A stretch of DNA of 64,000 bases. Origin: Aquimarina algicola. Its GTDB lineage: Bacteria; Bacteroidota; Bacteroidia; Flavobacteriales; Flavobacteriaceae. The number at the start of each line of letters is the position of its first letter. Within the stretch, counting starts at the first letter, position 1. This document shows positions 39,716 through 49,615 of this stretch, in pieces. A program made the translations under genes and the position numbers. The stretch spans positions 310,001 through 374,000 of the forward strand of contig NZ_VFWZ01000001.1 of assembly GCF_006443095.1 (NCBI RefSeq), given 5' to 3'. The notes under the pieces are model-generated. The model saw only the letters and a program-made list of their open reading frames with translations. It did not search any database and was not told where the DNA came from.

Positions 39716-41840
39716 ATCGTTTAATCAACTTTTTGATTTTTACTTTTTTGTCTACAGATACAATTTTTACAAAATATAATCCTGCGGATAAATTTGCGAT
39801 TGATGTTGTTGTTTCTACCATCGTTTTTAAACGTTTTCCTAATGCATCATATATCACTATTTCTCGTAATATATTTTGTCCCATATTGATCGTTATTCTA
39901 TCATCTGTAGGATTAGGAACTAACGATATTGTGTTATCTAATTCTTCTTCTGGATTTGATGGATCAGTCTCCGGATCAGGATTTGGATTTGGGTTTGGAG
40001 GAGTAGTTACAGGATCAGCACCAAATTCATATGGTCCTATGTCTATTGTTCCATTAATAACACGATTACGCCCCAGATAATCTTTTGGCCAATAATCAAC
40101 AGGGTTGCCAGGATAAAAAGGATCATCTTTATAACGATCAATATACTGTTGATAAACATCAGTATGACCTGCTTGATACGTTTGTGTTCCTGCATTGATA
40201 GTAGGAGAATCTTCTAGTGTTGTAAAATTGCCTTGATCAATAGCTTCATATAAGGGATCTCCTACTTTATTATCAATTGCCCATGCTTGTGTGTTTAAAT
40301 TCTCAATTGTATTGTAACTTGTCCTGCTTATAGATACTGAAGCATTATACGTATCAAACAAATTATTTCCTATGTATAAAGAAAGCCCATTTGTAGTATC
40401 AAATGTGATTGCTCTTGACGTTTGATCTATGGTAGCTGATATATTGGTAAAGATATTATTATAAATATGTGTTTTATCATTGCTACCATGGCGATTCGTG
40501 CCCGACCAAATACCATGACAACTACTATCAAAAATATTATTTACAATATAATGTTCTCCATGTTGTGAAAAAAGAGTGACCCCAGAGCATAAACGCCAGT
40601 TGTTATTACTTTCATTATCTCTATTGTTATAAAAAAGGTTTCCAATAATAAAAAGAGGCCCTTTCATAGGATCATTAGCAGTATGTTGCCAGCCTACACC
40701 ACTTTTTGTCCCTACATTATTGATCCACCAGTTGTAATCTCCCAAACCATATTGATGCCCATAACATTGTCCATTTCCGCCGGCAAGTGTATAGCTATCT
40801 GTACAGTAGTTGGTAGAAAAAATGACATCTGTAGCTCTTTTTGTCCAACCAAGAGCTTGTCTCGAAAACTCCTGATAGTTTCCTGCGACAAATATATGGT
40901 GATTTCCACCACTAGACGCTATTTGATCTCCTACCTGAACTAAATTTCCAGATAAACTCTTATATAACCCATCTATAGGATCGGGATTTTCTCCTACCAA
41001 GGCTTTGTTTTCGATAATCCATACTTTATATACCTGATTGCCATTTATATTACCATTTACTTTATAAGCATGATGATCATTATCTCTAGTTGCCCAATCA
41101 TAACCACCTCCACAGTTTTTAAATGTGTTTTTATAAGCAACAACATTATGCAATTCAGCATTTGAAGCGCTATTTGATGTTAGCCCTACAATAGCACCTC
41201 CTCCTCCGATGTATTTCAAATTTTCAAAAAGTAGATTTCTTAATGTAATATGATGTGTTGGTCCTTCACGATCTCTTGTAAGTGTCAATGCAGCATTAGT
41301 TGTGTTACCTCCTATCCAGTTTATATTCTCTACAATGGTATGTTGACTATTATACATTCCTAAAATAACATTAGAAAACACTGGTTTTTCTTCTGGATCC
41401 CCATGAATCCAAATAGGGTTATTATTATTTCCTTGAAATTGGGGGGACCATACCCTATGAAAATTGGTAGCATTATAATTACCTCCTTTTAACCAAATTA
41501 TGGTTCCGGGAGTGTATACATCTCCTATCCAACTGTTACTTGGGATTGTTTTTCTAGGCCTATCTGGATAACCATACCTTCCATAAGTTCCTGTTAGCTC
41601 GCCAGACTGTATCGCATCACTTGCATTTGGATGATTGGGGGCTACATAATAGTAATTTTCTACTGCTGTTGATGGCCAATCATCTGGTTTTTCAAGTTTT
41701 ATTGAAAAAGGGTCATATTCCCAATCTGTATATGGTATGCCTACATATGACCAAGCATTTTGACTATGTAATTGGTTTTGAATACATATCAAACCGATGA
41801 TAATCAAAAAGAAGTAGATTTTACGTTTACAAAGTTTCAT
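39714..41840 (-). CDS. secreted right-handed beta-helix protein with T9SS sorting domain
   Basis: The ~708-residue protein has a signal peptide (start ATG 41840, MKLCKRKIYFFLIIIGLICIQ) and a parallel beta-helix region (IWIHGDPEEKPVFSNVILGMYNSQHTIVENINWIGG, HHITLRNLLFENLKYIGGGG, HYIVNNIFDSSCHGIWSG). It ends in a Pro/Asn-rich linker and a T9SS type A sorting domain (LVPNPTDDRITINMGQN to KKLIKR), which directs export through type IX secretion. Beta-helix proteins of this kind are often polysaccharide lyases or surface adhesins; none is proven here. The calcium- or substrate-site motif is not identified. Confidence 0.85.
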   Translation of the reverse strand: MKLCKRKIYFFLIIIGLICIQNQLHSQNAWSYVGIPYTDWEYDPFSIKLEKPDDWPSTAVENYYYVAPNHPNASDAIQSGELTGTYGRYGYPDRPRKTIPSNSWIGDVYTPGTIIWLKGGNYNATNFHRVWSPQFQGNNNNPIWIHGDPEEKPVFSNVILGMYNSQHTIVENINWIGGNTTNAALTLTRDREGPTHHITLRNLLFENLKYIGGGGAIVGLTSNSASNAELHNVVAYKNTFKNCGGGYDWATRDNDHHAYKVNGNINGNQVYKVWIIENKALVGENPDPIDGLYKSLSGNLVQVGDQIASSGGNHHIFVAGNYQEFSRQALGWTKRATDVIFSTNYCTDSYTLAGGNGQCYGHQYGLGDYNWWINNVGTKSGVGWQHTANDPMKGPLFIIGNLFYNNRDNESNNNWRLCSGVTLFSQHGEHYIVNNIFDSSCHGIWSGTNRHGSNDKTHIYNNIFTNISATIDQTSRAITFDTTNGLSLYIGNNLFDTYNASVSISRTSYNTIENLNTQAWAIDNKVGDPLYEAIDQGNFTTLEDSPTINAGTQTYQAGHTDVYQQYIDRYKDDPFYPGNPVDYWPKDYLGRNRVINGTIDIGPYEFGADPVTTPPNPNPNPDPETDPSNPEEELDNTISLVPNPTDDRITINMGQNILREIVIYDALGKRLKTMVETTTSIANLSAGLYFVKIVSVDKKVKIKKLIKR

Positions 41841-41893
41841 TATTGTAGTTATCTTGGTTAACAATATTTTGATGATTTCTGATTATTAATGGA

Positions 41894-43006
41894 TTAAGGA
41901 ATCCACGCAACAGTACCTTCTTTTACAGAAAAATCAGTCGTTAGCTCTACATTAGAACGCCCTTGTTTCATAGCAAAATAAGACCGGATGTGTATGATAT
42001 CGGGATGATCATCATTTAATACTAGATTGTTACTGTCTGAAGGAATAACATATCCACCACCTATCAATCCTAAATCTGTAGTAGTTGCAGCTGCTACGTG
42101 ACCATGAGTAAAAAAGATATATTTACCATCAGGTGACCATGCGAGGTTCTCAAAACTTGGACGACGCCCGGCTTCAACTTGAGCCAATTGTCGTAATCCG
42201 GATCCATCTATATTGATTATCCATGGTGTTGCTGTGCGTGTTCTAAAAGTAGCATCTGTTTGTAAAATAAATGCTATTTTTTTACCATCAAGACTTACTG
42301 TAACTTGTTTGGGTTGCCCTTGATTTTCATCAAAAGTCACGATAGGCGTTCCTACTGTATTTTTGTTATTTGTTATGTAGATACTTTGCTGCCGATCATA
42401 CACAATTCTATTATCAGGTAACCAACTTAAAGATGGTGATACATTAAATCCGGGAGAAGAAATTGCAGATATAGGTTCAAAATCTCTAGAAATGATTACT
42501 AAAGCAGGATCTATATCGCTTTTGTCATGATCATAAAAGAAAGCCATGAGTTGACCATCTCTGGAAAGTTTTGGTTCTCCTAAAATATCTTCAAATAGGT
42601 GATTACCTTGTTTTTGAGTGCCATCTACCCCATAAATCACTAAACAATCATCATAACCGGAAAGAGGATCATCACCTGCTTTTTGGCATTTTGTAATTTT
42701 AGTTAGAAATTCATTTCCATTATATGCAATAGATGAAGCACTAAAATCCGCCAGAGCATGATAAGTACCATTTTTATTCTCCCAATCTACACCCGGTATT
42801 CTGTTGTATATGCCGGTTGAAATATCCAGAATCCATCCTTCTCCATCCCCTCCTATGAATAATCTACCTTCTAGATCTCCATTCACTTTTTGAGTACTCT
42901 CAAGATCATCATCAATATTTTCAGAATCACTATTACTACAGCTTATGATCAAAGATGAAAATAGTAAGGATAAATATATAATTGTCATTGGTAAGCAACT
43001 TTTCAT
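41894..43006 (-). CDS. TolB-like PD40-repeat lipoprotein
   Basis: The 370-residue lipoprotein (lipobox SLIISCSN, Cys about residue 23) has beta-propeller-like WD40/PD40 units (LSRDGQLMAFFYDH, VSLDGKKIAFILQTD, WSPDGKYIFFTHG). Tandem PD40 repeats in TolB bind partner proteins. The role of this envelope-anchored form is unknown. It is the first of three paralogues in the same minus-strand cluster, which also holds a zinc-ribbon protein and another lipoprotein. Confidence 0.82.
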   Translation of the reverse strand: MKSCLPMTIIYLSLLFSSLIISCSNSDSENIDDDLESTQKVNGDLEGRLFIGGDGEGWILDISTGIYNRIPGVDWENKNGTYHALADFSASSIAYNGNEFLTKITKCQKAGDDPLSGYDDCLVIYGVDGTQKQGNHLFEDILGEPKLSRDGQLMAFFYDHDKSDIDPALVIISRDFEPISAISSPGFNVSPSLSWLPDNRIVYDRQQSIYITNNKNTVGTPIVTFDENQGQPKQVTVSLDGKKIAFILQTDATFRTRTATPWIINIDGSGLRQLAQVEAGRRPSFENLAWSPDGKYIFFTHGHVAAATTTDLGLIGGGYVIPSDSNNLVLNDDHPDIIHIRSYFAMKQGRSNVELTTDFSVKEGTVAWIP

Positions 43007-43078
43007 AATATATGGGTTACATTATTTTACAGGATTATCTAATCAATTCTTTTTGATTATTTGAATTTTAGGATGTAA

Positions 43079-43429
43079 TTAAAAAGAATTCATAGTACTT
43101 GACAAAATGATAATTGTTACAATTAATAGAAATACTAAACCGCCGAAACTATGCCATAAAGGTCTTTTTGGAGGTGCTGTTTCATTATCTTTTTTTAATT
43201 GCTCTCTAAAATTTTCAGGAGTTTCGTAAAGATTATATGTTTTTTTACAATGTGTACATTCTAAATATGTGGATTTATATAATGGAAAAATAGGTATCCA
43301 AAATACATGAAAGTATCTTCCATATATTGAAACATTGAATGTGTTATTTTGACAGTAAGAGCATTCAAAATTTCCTTGTATTTGTTTTGATTTTATTAAT
43401 GAGGCACGAGTTCCAAAAAAAATAAACAT
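43079..43429 (-). CDS. zinc-ribbon domain membrane protein
   Basis: The 116-residue protein has two CxxC knuckles (FECSYCQNN and LECTHCKKTYNL, about residues 23-26 and 59-62), which would bind one zinc, and a C-terminal transmembrane helix (GGLVFLLIVTIIILSS). No signal peptide is seen. It sits between two lipoprotein genes. Its function is unknown. Confidence 0.75.
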   Translation of the reverse strand: MFIFFGTRASLIKSKQIQGNFECSYCQNNTFNVSIYGRYFHVFWIPIFPLYKSTYLECTHCKKTYNLYETPENFREQLKKDNETAPPKRPLWHSFGGLVFLLIVTIIILSSTMNSF

Positions 43430-43459
43430 GTTTTGACCTTTTTTATATAATTATGTTTT

Positions 43460-44155
43460 TTATTTACATCTGTAATACACATCTTTTCCGATGCTCATAA
43501 AGCTGGATTCATCATCAGTGTCTAAACCGAAAGTGGTAACAACAGAATTACCATTATCAAATAGTAATTCTATTTGATATTTATTTATGGTATAGCTCCC
43601 ATTTTCATCTGGTCTAATAGAAGCACTGCTTCCTCCCGCACCAATTACGGCTGTAGAAGATTGAAAACTGAATCGACCATTATCACCAAAAAACACTTTT
43701 TCAATACTAAAAGAATGAATTTCTAAATCGCCTATACCAGTGCTTACACCACCGGTTATTTTATAGCAATCTGTAAATTTGAAGTCAGAAGATGTAACCG
43801 GAGCGATCTCAAAACTATTGAAGAAAGTACTATATTCTCCATTTTCTTCCCAATCAATTTCTAATTTGCCATCTACGATTCGTGATACACCCCAATGATC
43901 TGGATTTTTTGATTTTAAGTCTTCAATACTAGATGAAAATATATTGTCTACATCTTTGGTAACAGTACCATCAGAAAATCTAAGAACAACTTCATCATCT
44001 AAATCTGCTCCATTAACTGTTGCTATTAAATCGATTGTACGCCATAATACGAAAGAATCCTGTGAATTATCGAGTTGATCCTCATTTTGATCATCGTTAC
44101 TACTACATGATAAAAAAATAACTAAAATGCATGTACATGCTTGTAAAATTTTCAT
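43460..44155 (-). CDS. hypothetical lipoprotein
   Basis: The 231-residue lipoprotein (MKILQACTCILVIFLSCSSND) has an acidic Asp/Glu-rich segment after the Cys and a beta-rich body (VVLRFSDGTVTKDVDNIFSSSI, LEIHSFSIEKVFFGDNGRFSFQSS). I do not recognise a family. It lies between two PD40 lipoprotein genes and may belong to the same envelope assembly. Confidence 0.65.
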   Translation of the reverse strand: MKILQACTCILVIFLSCSSNDDQNEDQLDNSQDSFVLWRTIDLIATVNGADLDDEVVLRFSDGTVTKDVDNIFSSSIEDLKSKNPDHWGVSRIVDGKLEIDWEENGEYSTFFNSFEIAPVTSSDFKFTDCYKITGGVSTGIGDLEIHSFSIEKVFFGDNGRFSFQSSTAVIGAGGSSASIRPDENGSYTINKYQIELLFDNGNSVVTTFGLDTDDESSFMSIGKDVYYRCK

Positions 44156-44208
44156 AATACCCTTTTTTTAAATTGTTTATGTTCTATATTAATCTTGTTT
44201 TGTGCTAT

Positions 44209-45333
44209 TTAATTTGGAAGCCAGTATAATCCCCAATTTGGGAAACGATCAGTTGGGTTGGGTTTTTCTTCATTTGGTTCTGTATCTTTATAATAGCGTT
44301 TCAAACGAATTGCTTCCGGTGATTTTTCGTCATCGATACTACTTAACATTACTACTTTATCCAAATCTGAAGGAATGGCATATAAATGCCCTAAAACCCC
44401 CGGTGTATTAAGATCTTGTCCTTGAGCCCCACCTTCTTTTAACAAAATCCATTTACTATCCGGAGACCATGTAGGGCTGTTTATTATTGGAAATTCCTCT
44501 CCTGGAACATCTGCCAATTGTTTAATATTAGTACCATCACTATTCATAACATAAGGCGTAGCACGGGTAGTAGCAAAATTTGAAGTATGAATCATAGAAA
44601 AAGCTACTCTTGTTCCATCCGGGCTAACAGATATTTGTCCCGGACTACCTGAAATCATTTCTGGTAAGGTGAGTTGATAATCAGGTGTTGTAGAGTAAGG
44701 TTCTGTGAATATAAAGCTACGGTTCTGTATATATACCAACCGTCCGTTAGGCAACCAATCGATACTTGTCTCATCTAGTTTCTGATCGCTGATTAAGTTT
44801 CCTTCTCGATCATAAATTTCTAACCATTTATCTGAACTTACAGATTGTCCGATATTTCTAAATAAAGCTAAATATTCTCTATTTCTTGATAAGTGAACAG
44901 ATCCCCGAACAGCATACAAGAGTTCGAACTGAGAAACATATTCACCTTTGTAATTTTGGATAGCGATACAAGTTAATGAAGGTGATAAAACATCATCATT
45001 TACCCTCTTACAATTTCTAACTTTTATAATAAATTCCTGATGATCATACTTTGCTGGAATCGCCCAAAAGTTTGCAACTCCGCTAGGAAAACGATCATTT
45101 TGGTTCTCCCAGTCTGTATTGGGAATCTCAGTAAAAATACCACTTGCAAGATCCAATAAATAAGACCCATAATCATTCTCATGAACGAAGAGCTTGCCTG
45201 TAATACCAGGATTTAATAGGTTTGAATTTGCATCTAAATCTTCTGAGGTAGAACGACTATCATTACTACACGCGCATAAAAATAGTACCACTATTATTAA
45301 AGCTGCTGGAAAAATCTGTTTTAGAGTATTCAT
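44209..45333 (-). CDS. TolB-like PD40-repeat lipoprotein (paralogue 2)
   Basis: The 374-residue lipoprotein starts at ATG 45333 (MNTLKQIFPAALIIVVLFLCAC). It carries the same repeat order as the gene at 41894-43006 (LDLASGIFTEIPNTDWENQN, VSPDGTRVAFSMIH, WSPDSKWILLKEG). Sequence agreement is patchy but consistent along the full length, so the genes arose by duplication. The gap to the upstream paralogue is 17 bp, so they are co-transcribed. Confidence 0.8.
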   Translation of the reverse strand: MNTLKQIFPAALIIVVLFLCACSNDSRSTSEDLDANSNLLNPGITGKLFVHENDYGSYLLDLASGIFTEIPNTDWENQNDRFPSGVANFWAIPAKYDHQEFIIKVRNCKRVNDDVLSPSLTCIAIQNYKGEYVSQFELLYAVRGSVHLSRNREYLALFRNIGQSVSSDKWLEIYDREGNLISDQKLDETSIDWLPNGRLVYIQNRSFIFTEPYSTTPDYQLTLPEMISGSPGQISVSPDGTRVAFSMIHTSNFATTRATPYVMNSDGTNIKQLADVPGEEFPIINSPTWSPDSKWILLKEGGAQGQDLNTPGVLGHLYAIPSDLDKVVMLSSIDDEKSPEAIRLKRYYKDTEPNEEKPNPTDRFPNWGLYWLPN

Positions 45334-45350
45334 TCTTAATATTTTTAGGC

Positions 45351-46469
45351 TTAAGGAATCCAATAAAATCTACTCGCGGTAAAGAAAATATCAGGGTCAT
45401 CTCTATCAGGATTAGAATTTTTGTCATAATGATATACAGGAATTGCTTCTGGAGAGCTTTTTTCTAAGCGATGTCTGCTCAAAATCAAAGGAGTCTCTAT
45501 ATCGATAGGAATAGCGTATCCGATCCCTCTAGAAGCCAACGTTGCTAAAGGGATACCTCCTACTCTAACAAATATGTACTTTTCATCTGGTGACCATGTC
45601 GGAAAAACAATATTTGGTCTATCTTCATCTTCTGGTGAAGTTGCTAATTGACGATATTGTAACGTTTCTACATCAATAATCCAAGGAATGCCTTTTGAGG
45701 CTAGAACTGTACTATTATCTCGATTAATCATTGTATAAGCTATATGCTTTCCAGAAGGGCTTACTGCTATTTGAGCGATAAAATCACCAGGGATATCTTC
45801 TGGTAATCTAATTTGTGTATCAGGTATAGAAGAATAAGGTTTGGTAAATACTAATGTTTTTTGATTATCTGTAGACACATATACGATACTTCCATTAGGC
45901 ATCCAGGCATATGACCCAATTTCTGTTTGTACATTGTCAACAAAAGTACCGTCTCTTTTATAAACAGAAAGCCACATATCATCTAGATCTCTTACGATAG
46001 CTAGATATTCTGAATTATAGGAGAGTTTGGCACTATCTATTTCTCCTTCTAAATCAAAAGTATTAACGTAATTTCCTTCAAAGTCTTGAATCAGGATACA
46101 ACTGTATTCTGGTCCAGGGAATTCAAACTTGCAGTTTTCGGCTACAACCACAAACTCTTTTGCATTAAAAGGAGATGGATTGACACTAAAACGTACTCCT
46201 GCTGAATTCGGAAAAGATTCACTGTCAAATTGCCATTCACTATCAGGTACATTTTCAATTAATCCTGTATTAAGGTCTATATAACTTGCTATATCGTTCC
46301 GGTTTCTATCGCTAATTCCTTCAAAAAAAAGCTTTCCCGATAGACGATTATTTAATCTATCATTACGCAAATCGGGGATATCCTCATTATCGCCAGAGCT
46401 ATTGTCACTACAACTTACTGTGCTTAACCATATACATATGATTGCTACACTATACTTATAAATATTCAT
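45351..46469 (-). CDS. TolB-like PD40-repeat lipoprotein (paralogue 3)
   Basis: The 372-residue lipoprotein (MNIYKYSVAIICIWLSTVSCSD) has the same layout as its two paralogues (IDLNTGLIENVPDSEWQFD, AVSPSGKHIAYTMIN, TWSPDEKYIFVRVGG). It is the most upstream of the three. The conserved position of the acidic tail after the lipid Cys suggests surface export. Ligand or partner unknown. Confidence 0.8.
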   Translation of the reverse strand: MNIYKYSVAIICIWLSTVSCSDNSSGDNEDIPDLRNDRLNNRLSGKLFFEGISDRNRNDIASYIDLNTGLIENVPDSEWQFDSESFPNSAGVRFSVNPSPFNAKEFVVVAENCKFEFPGPEYSCILIQDFEGNYVNTFDLEGEIDSAKLSYNSEYLAIVRDLDDMWLSVYKRDGTFVDNVQTEIGSYAWMPNGSIVYVSTDNQKTLVFTKPYSSIPDTQIRLPEDIPGDFIAQIAVSPSGKHIAYTMINRDNSTVLASKGIPWIIDVETLQYRQLATSPEDEDRPNIVFPTWSPDEKYIFVRVGGIPLATLASRGIGYAIPIDIETPLILSRHRLEKSSPEAIPVYHYDKNSNPDRDDPDIFFTASRFYWIP

Positions 46470-46491
46470 GTATTGATGATTTGATGTTTTT

Positions 46492-46791
46492 CTAAAACCA
46501 TTGAAATAAATTCAGTTTTAGTTTATACCAAAAGTATACGATACATATACACAAAGAAATCCCTTGAAAATTGTATTTTTTTCTACTGGTTTCTAAGTAT
46601 TTTTTGAGGGAAAAAAAGTGTGGTATTAGTTTTTGATTATTGCTAATAAAATCAGGATATACAAAAGTTTCATTTAAATATTTTGGGAATAAGGGCTGAA
46701 ATTTACCAATGCTATCTGTTTTTAAGTTTGCTTTGAAGAAGCTGATTACATCGTTTTTCATTCTTTTCATTTTACAATTAGAATGTTTCAA
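46492..46791 (-). pseudogene. degenerate copy of the ABM gene and its promoter region
   Basis: The first ~50 codons (MKRMKNDVISFFKANLKTDS onward) clearly match the start of the ABM protein at 37775-38071. After the FIS triplet the resemblance stops, and the frame ends in unrelated hydrophobic sequence. The 5' region also matches, including the 22-bp palindrome and the -7 box. This indicates a duplicated fragment that has decayed at the 3' end; it is unlikely to make a functional enzyme. Confidence 0.72.
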
Positions 46792-46792
46792 A

Positions 46793-46836
46793 TGTAAAAT
46801 GCAAGACTCTTTTATTTCTTGACATAAAGCAAGAAA
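46793..46836 (-). promoter_or_regulatory. second copy of the Crp/Fnr-type operator and -7 box
   Basis: The palindrome TTTCTTG-N8-CAAGAAA at 46815-46836 and the TACATTTG box just downstream on the minus strand are kept exactly as at 38099-38146, in front of the degenerate ABM copy. Survival of both elements beside a broken gene may be recent inheritance or may reflect use of the site. Confidence 0.5.
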
Positions 46837-46879
46837 ACACTTTTCTTTAGGATTCGAAATGTTATATTCTAAGTAATTT

Positions 46880-47512
46880 TCAAATCAAATTCTTTTCGAT
46901 GGCAATTTTAACCAATGCAGCTGCGTTTTTCACATCCATTTTACGAATCAAATTTCGACGGTGTGTTTCTACAGTCAAAGGGCTAATGAATAATTTTTCG
47001 GCAATTTGATTTGTAGTTAGACCATTTGCAATTAGGCTTAAAATGTGTTTCTCTCGTCTTGTTAGTTTAGGTAATTCATCATCTTTATTTACAAAATTTG
47101 CTAAAAGATTCTGTATTTCATTCCCAAAGTAAAAGTTGCCTTTATAGATCTGTGTTATTGCGTTTACCAACTCTTCTGCCAAGGTGTTTTTTAATAGGTA
47201 ACCATTTACCCCGTTCTTGATCATTTGATTGACAATACTAGGTTCGTTATAGGTACTCAAGCCCAACACATTTACATCTTTATGGTTTTTTTTGATGATT
47301 TTACATATTTCGATACCGCTAATATCAGGTAGGTTAACATCTAGTAACACTACATCTGTTTTTTGTTTCTCGAGAAAGGTAAGCGCATCTTTACCATTTG
47401 TAAAACAAGAAGTAATCAAAATAGTATCATAATCATTTAATAAGGTTTTTAATCCTTCTATTACCATAGGGTGATCATCTACTATGATTATTTTTATAGT
47501 TTCTTTTTTCAT
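46880..47512 (-). CDS. NarL/FixJ-family response regulator
   Basis: The 210-residue protein has a receiver domain (DDHPM at residues 12-16, phospho-acceptor Asp in VVLLDVNLPDISG about 57, Lys in NGYLLKNT) and a LuxR-type HTH (LTRREKHILSLIANGLTTNQIAEKLFISPLTVETHRRNLIRKM). It lies 1 bp after its kinase gene, with which it forms a two-component pair. Confidence 0.93.
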   Translation of the reverse strand: MKKETIKIIIVDDHPMVIEGLKTLLNDYDTILITSCFTNGKDALTFLEKQKTDVVLLDVNLPDISGIEICKIIKKNHKDVNVLGLSTYNEPSIVNQMIKNGVNGYLLKNTLAEELVNAITQIYKGNFYFGNEIQNLLANFVNKDDELPKLTRREKHILSLIANGLTTNQIAEKLFISPLTVETHRRNLIRKMDVKNAAALVKIAIEKNLI

Positions 47513-47513
47513 A

Positions 47514-49508
47514 TCAAATATTGATTTGAATTGTTACGGTAGTTCCTTCATCTTGTTTTGATTGTATATCAAAATAACCATCTAGATACTCCACACGAGT
47601 TTTTAAATTGTTTAATCCCATACCTTTTGTTTGATCTAAAGAAGTCATATCAAATCCAATCCCATTATCTTCTACAGTAATGTCAATTTTGTTGTCTTCT
47701 TGAATATACTGTACCAAAATCTCAGAAGCTTTAGCATGTTTTATAGCATTGTTGATCAGTTCTTGAATAATTCTATATAAAGTTACTTGATCCGAGGTTG
47801 AAACATTTTTATAACTTCCGTAGAATTGTAAAGTTATTTGATTATCTTCATTATTCATATTACTACAATAATCTTTCAATGCTGATTGTAATCCATATTT
47901 AAGCAATGTTTCAGGCATTAAATTTCTTGCAACACCTCTTAACTCTATTAAAGAATTTGTAATATCATTTTGTATAATATTCAATTCTTGTTTTGGGTAT
48001 TCTGTGTATCTGTTATTATCTAATTTTGATAACTTTAAGCTAATAGCAGAAAGCCTTCCTCCTAACCCGTCATGTAGATCAATAGCTAATCTTTTTCGCT
48101 CTTTTTCTTGCCCTTCTATCATGGCAGAAAAAACTTTTGTTTGTTGTTGATGCTTTAGCGTACCTATTTCTTCTTGATGTTTTCTTTCTTTAATATGATT
48201 CGATTTGATCTGATTACGATATATAAAAAATATGATAATCAAAGCAGAACAAAGTGTTATGATTAGTATTGCCATAAGATACCCTTGTGATCTTTTTTTC
48301 TCTAATACAAGTGCTACTTCATTGCGTTCATTGGTTAACTTTAAGATTTCTTTTTCTTTTTTTTCTGATTGGTATTGTATTTCTAATTGATCAATTTTTT
48401 GTGCGGTTTGTTTATAATCTAAACTATCTAACAGGTCAATGTGTTTTTGGGCATATTCATAAGCTTTATCATAATTCTTTTGTTTAGCTTCATATACTCC
48501 CAAACGATAATATGCCTTAGACCTACTTACATCATTACCGGATTTTAAGGATTCCTCTAAAAAATCGAGCATATATTTTTTACTCATCTTATAATTTTTT
48601 AGCTGTTCGTAGGTTTCTGCATATATCATATATAATGGAGAGTATTCGCGATGTATTTTATGCTTTTTTATAAAATCATAAGCTTTATCATACATTTTTA
48701 TAGCTTCTTTATAGTCTCCTATACCACTATAATATAGTCCTCTATGAGAATAATATTTATGCCTATACTTTGATTCAGGTACTCTATCCAAATTAAATTT
48801 GACTTCGTCAAGAGCTTTTTTCATAGCTGGCAGAGAGTCGAGTTGGTATAAGCATAAAGAGAAACATAAACGATCAAAAATAATATCTTCGGGTAAGTCT
48901 TTTAATTTATAATAATAATCACTTTGGTTAAAATAATAATAGGCTCTGGTATTTTTTCCAAAATTCATGTGCTTGATTCCTAAATTTGTATAGGCAATAC
49001 CAAGAAAAAGCGTGTCCCTTATTTTTCGTGCGATAGGAATTGTTTTTTCGATATATGATATTTCTTTTTCATTATTTCCTTCATACCCATATGCAACTCC
49101 CAAGTTGAAATTATTTTTTGCCCATAATTTAAGGTTTTGCCTAGACGAATCTTTCTTTAATAATTGTTCGATATATTCATTTGCGATATGATAGTTTTTT
49201 TTTGCTCTTTCTGCATCAAAATAACTGGAATATTCAACTGCAAGTGTATGATAAGATAAGGCTACACCATATTGATAATCAATATTTTTACTTAGTTTTA
49301 ATGCTGCTTTGCTATGCTTAAAAGCGTTAACAGAATCAATCCCTTCGTAGGCTCTAGAAAGTTCACACATTAATTTGACCCTGGTAGTATCGTGATGAGC
49401 ATCTACCAGTTGAAGTTTGATTTGATCTATATTTTGCCCAAAAGAAAGAGAAATAAAACCTGCAAAGAGTTGATAAATAAGAAAAACTAAACATCTTTTT
49501 AGTATCAT
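47514..49508 (-). CDS. TPR-containing sensor histidine kinase (NarX/DegS type)
   Basis: The 664-residue protein has a signal sequence, about eight periplasmic tetratricopeptide repeats (residues ~30-370), a transmembrane helix (YLMAILIITLCSALIIIFF), a coiled coil, a HisKA_3 box (KRLAIDLHDGLGGRLSAISLKL) and a HATPase domain (ITVEDNGIGFD, GMGLNNLKTRVEYL). The TPR domain probably senses a protein or peptide partner. It is paired with the downstream NarL-type regulator. Confidence 0.92.
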   Translation of the reverse strand: MILKRCLVFLIYQLFAGFISLSFGQNIDQIKLQLVDAHHDTTRVKLMCELSRAYEGIDSVNAFKHSKAALKLSKNIDYQYGVALSYHTLAVEYSSYFDAERAKKNYHIANEYIEQLLKKDSSRQNLKLWAKNNFNLGVAYGYEGNNEKEISYIEKTIPIARKIRDTLFLGIAYTNLGIKHMNFGKNTRAYYYFNQSDYYYKLKDLPEDIIFDRLCFSLCLYQLDSLPAMKKALDEVKFNLDRVPESKYRHKYYSHRGLYYSGIGDYKEAIKMYDKAYDFIKKHKIHREYSPLYMIYAETYEQLKNYKMSKKYMLDFLEESLKSGNDVSRSKAYYRLGVYEAKQKNYDKAYEYAQKHIDLLDSLDYKQTAQKIDQLEIQYQSEKKEKEILKLTNERNEVALVLEKKRSQGYLMAILIITLCSALIIIFFIYRNQIKSNHIKERKHQEEIGTLKHQQQTKVFSAMIEGQEKERKRLAIDLHDGLGGRLSAISLKLSKLDNNRYTEYPKQELNIIQNDITNSLIELRGVARNLMPETLLKYGLQSALKDYCSNMNNEDNQITLQFYGSYKNVSTSDQVTLYRIIQELINNAIKHAKASEILVQYIQEDNKIDITVEDNGIGFDMTSLDQTKGMGLNNLKTRVEYLDGYFDIQSKQDEGTTVTIQINI

Positions 49509-49615
49509 GAATCGTAAAACAATTAAATTTTGAGCATTACCAAGATATTAATTAAGAACAACAAAATGTTCTAAGAGACTAAAAATACACGAAAACCAGT
49601 AGAAAATAATTTCAG

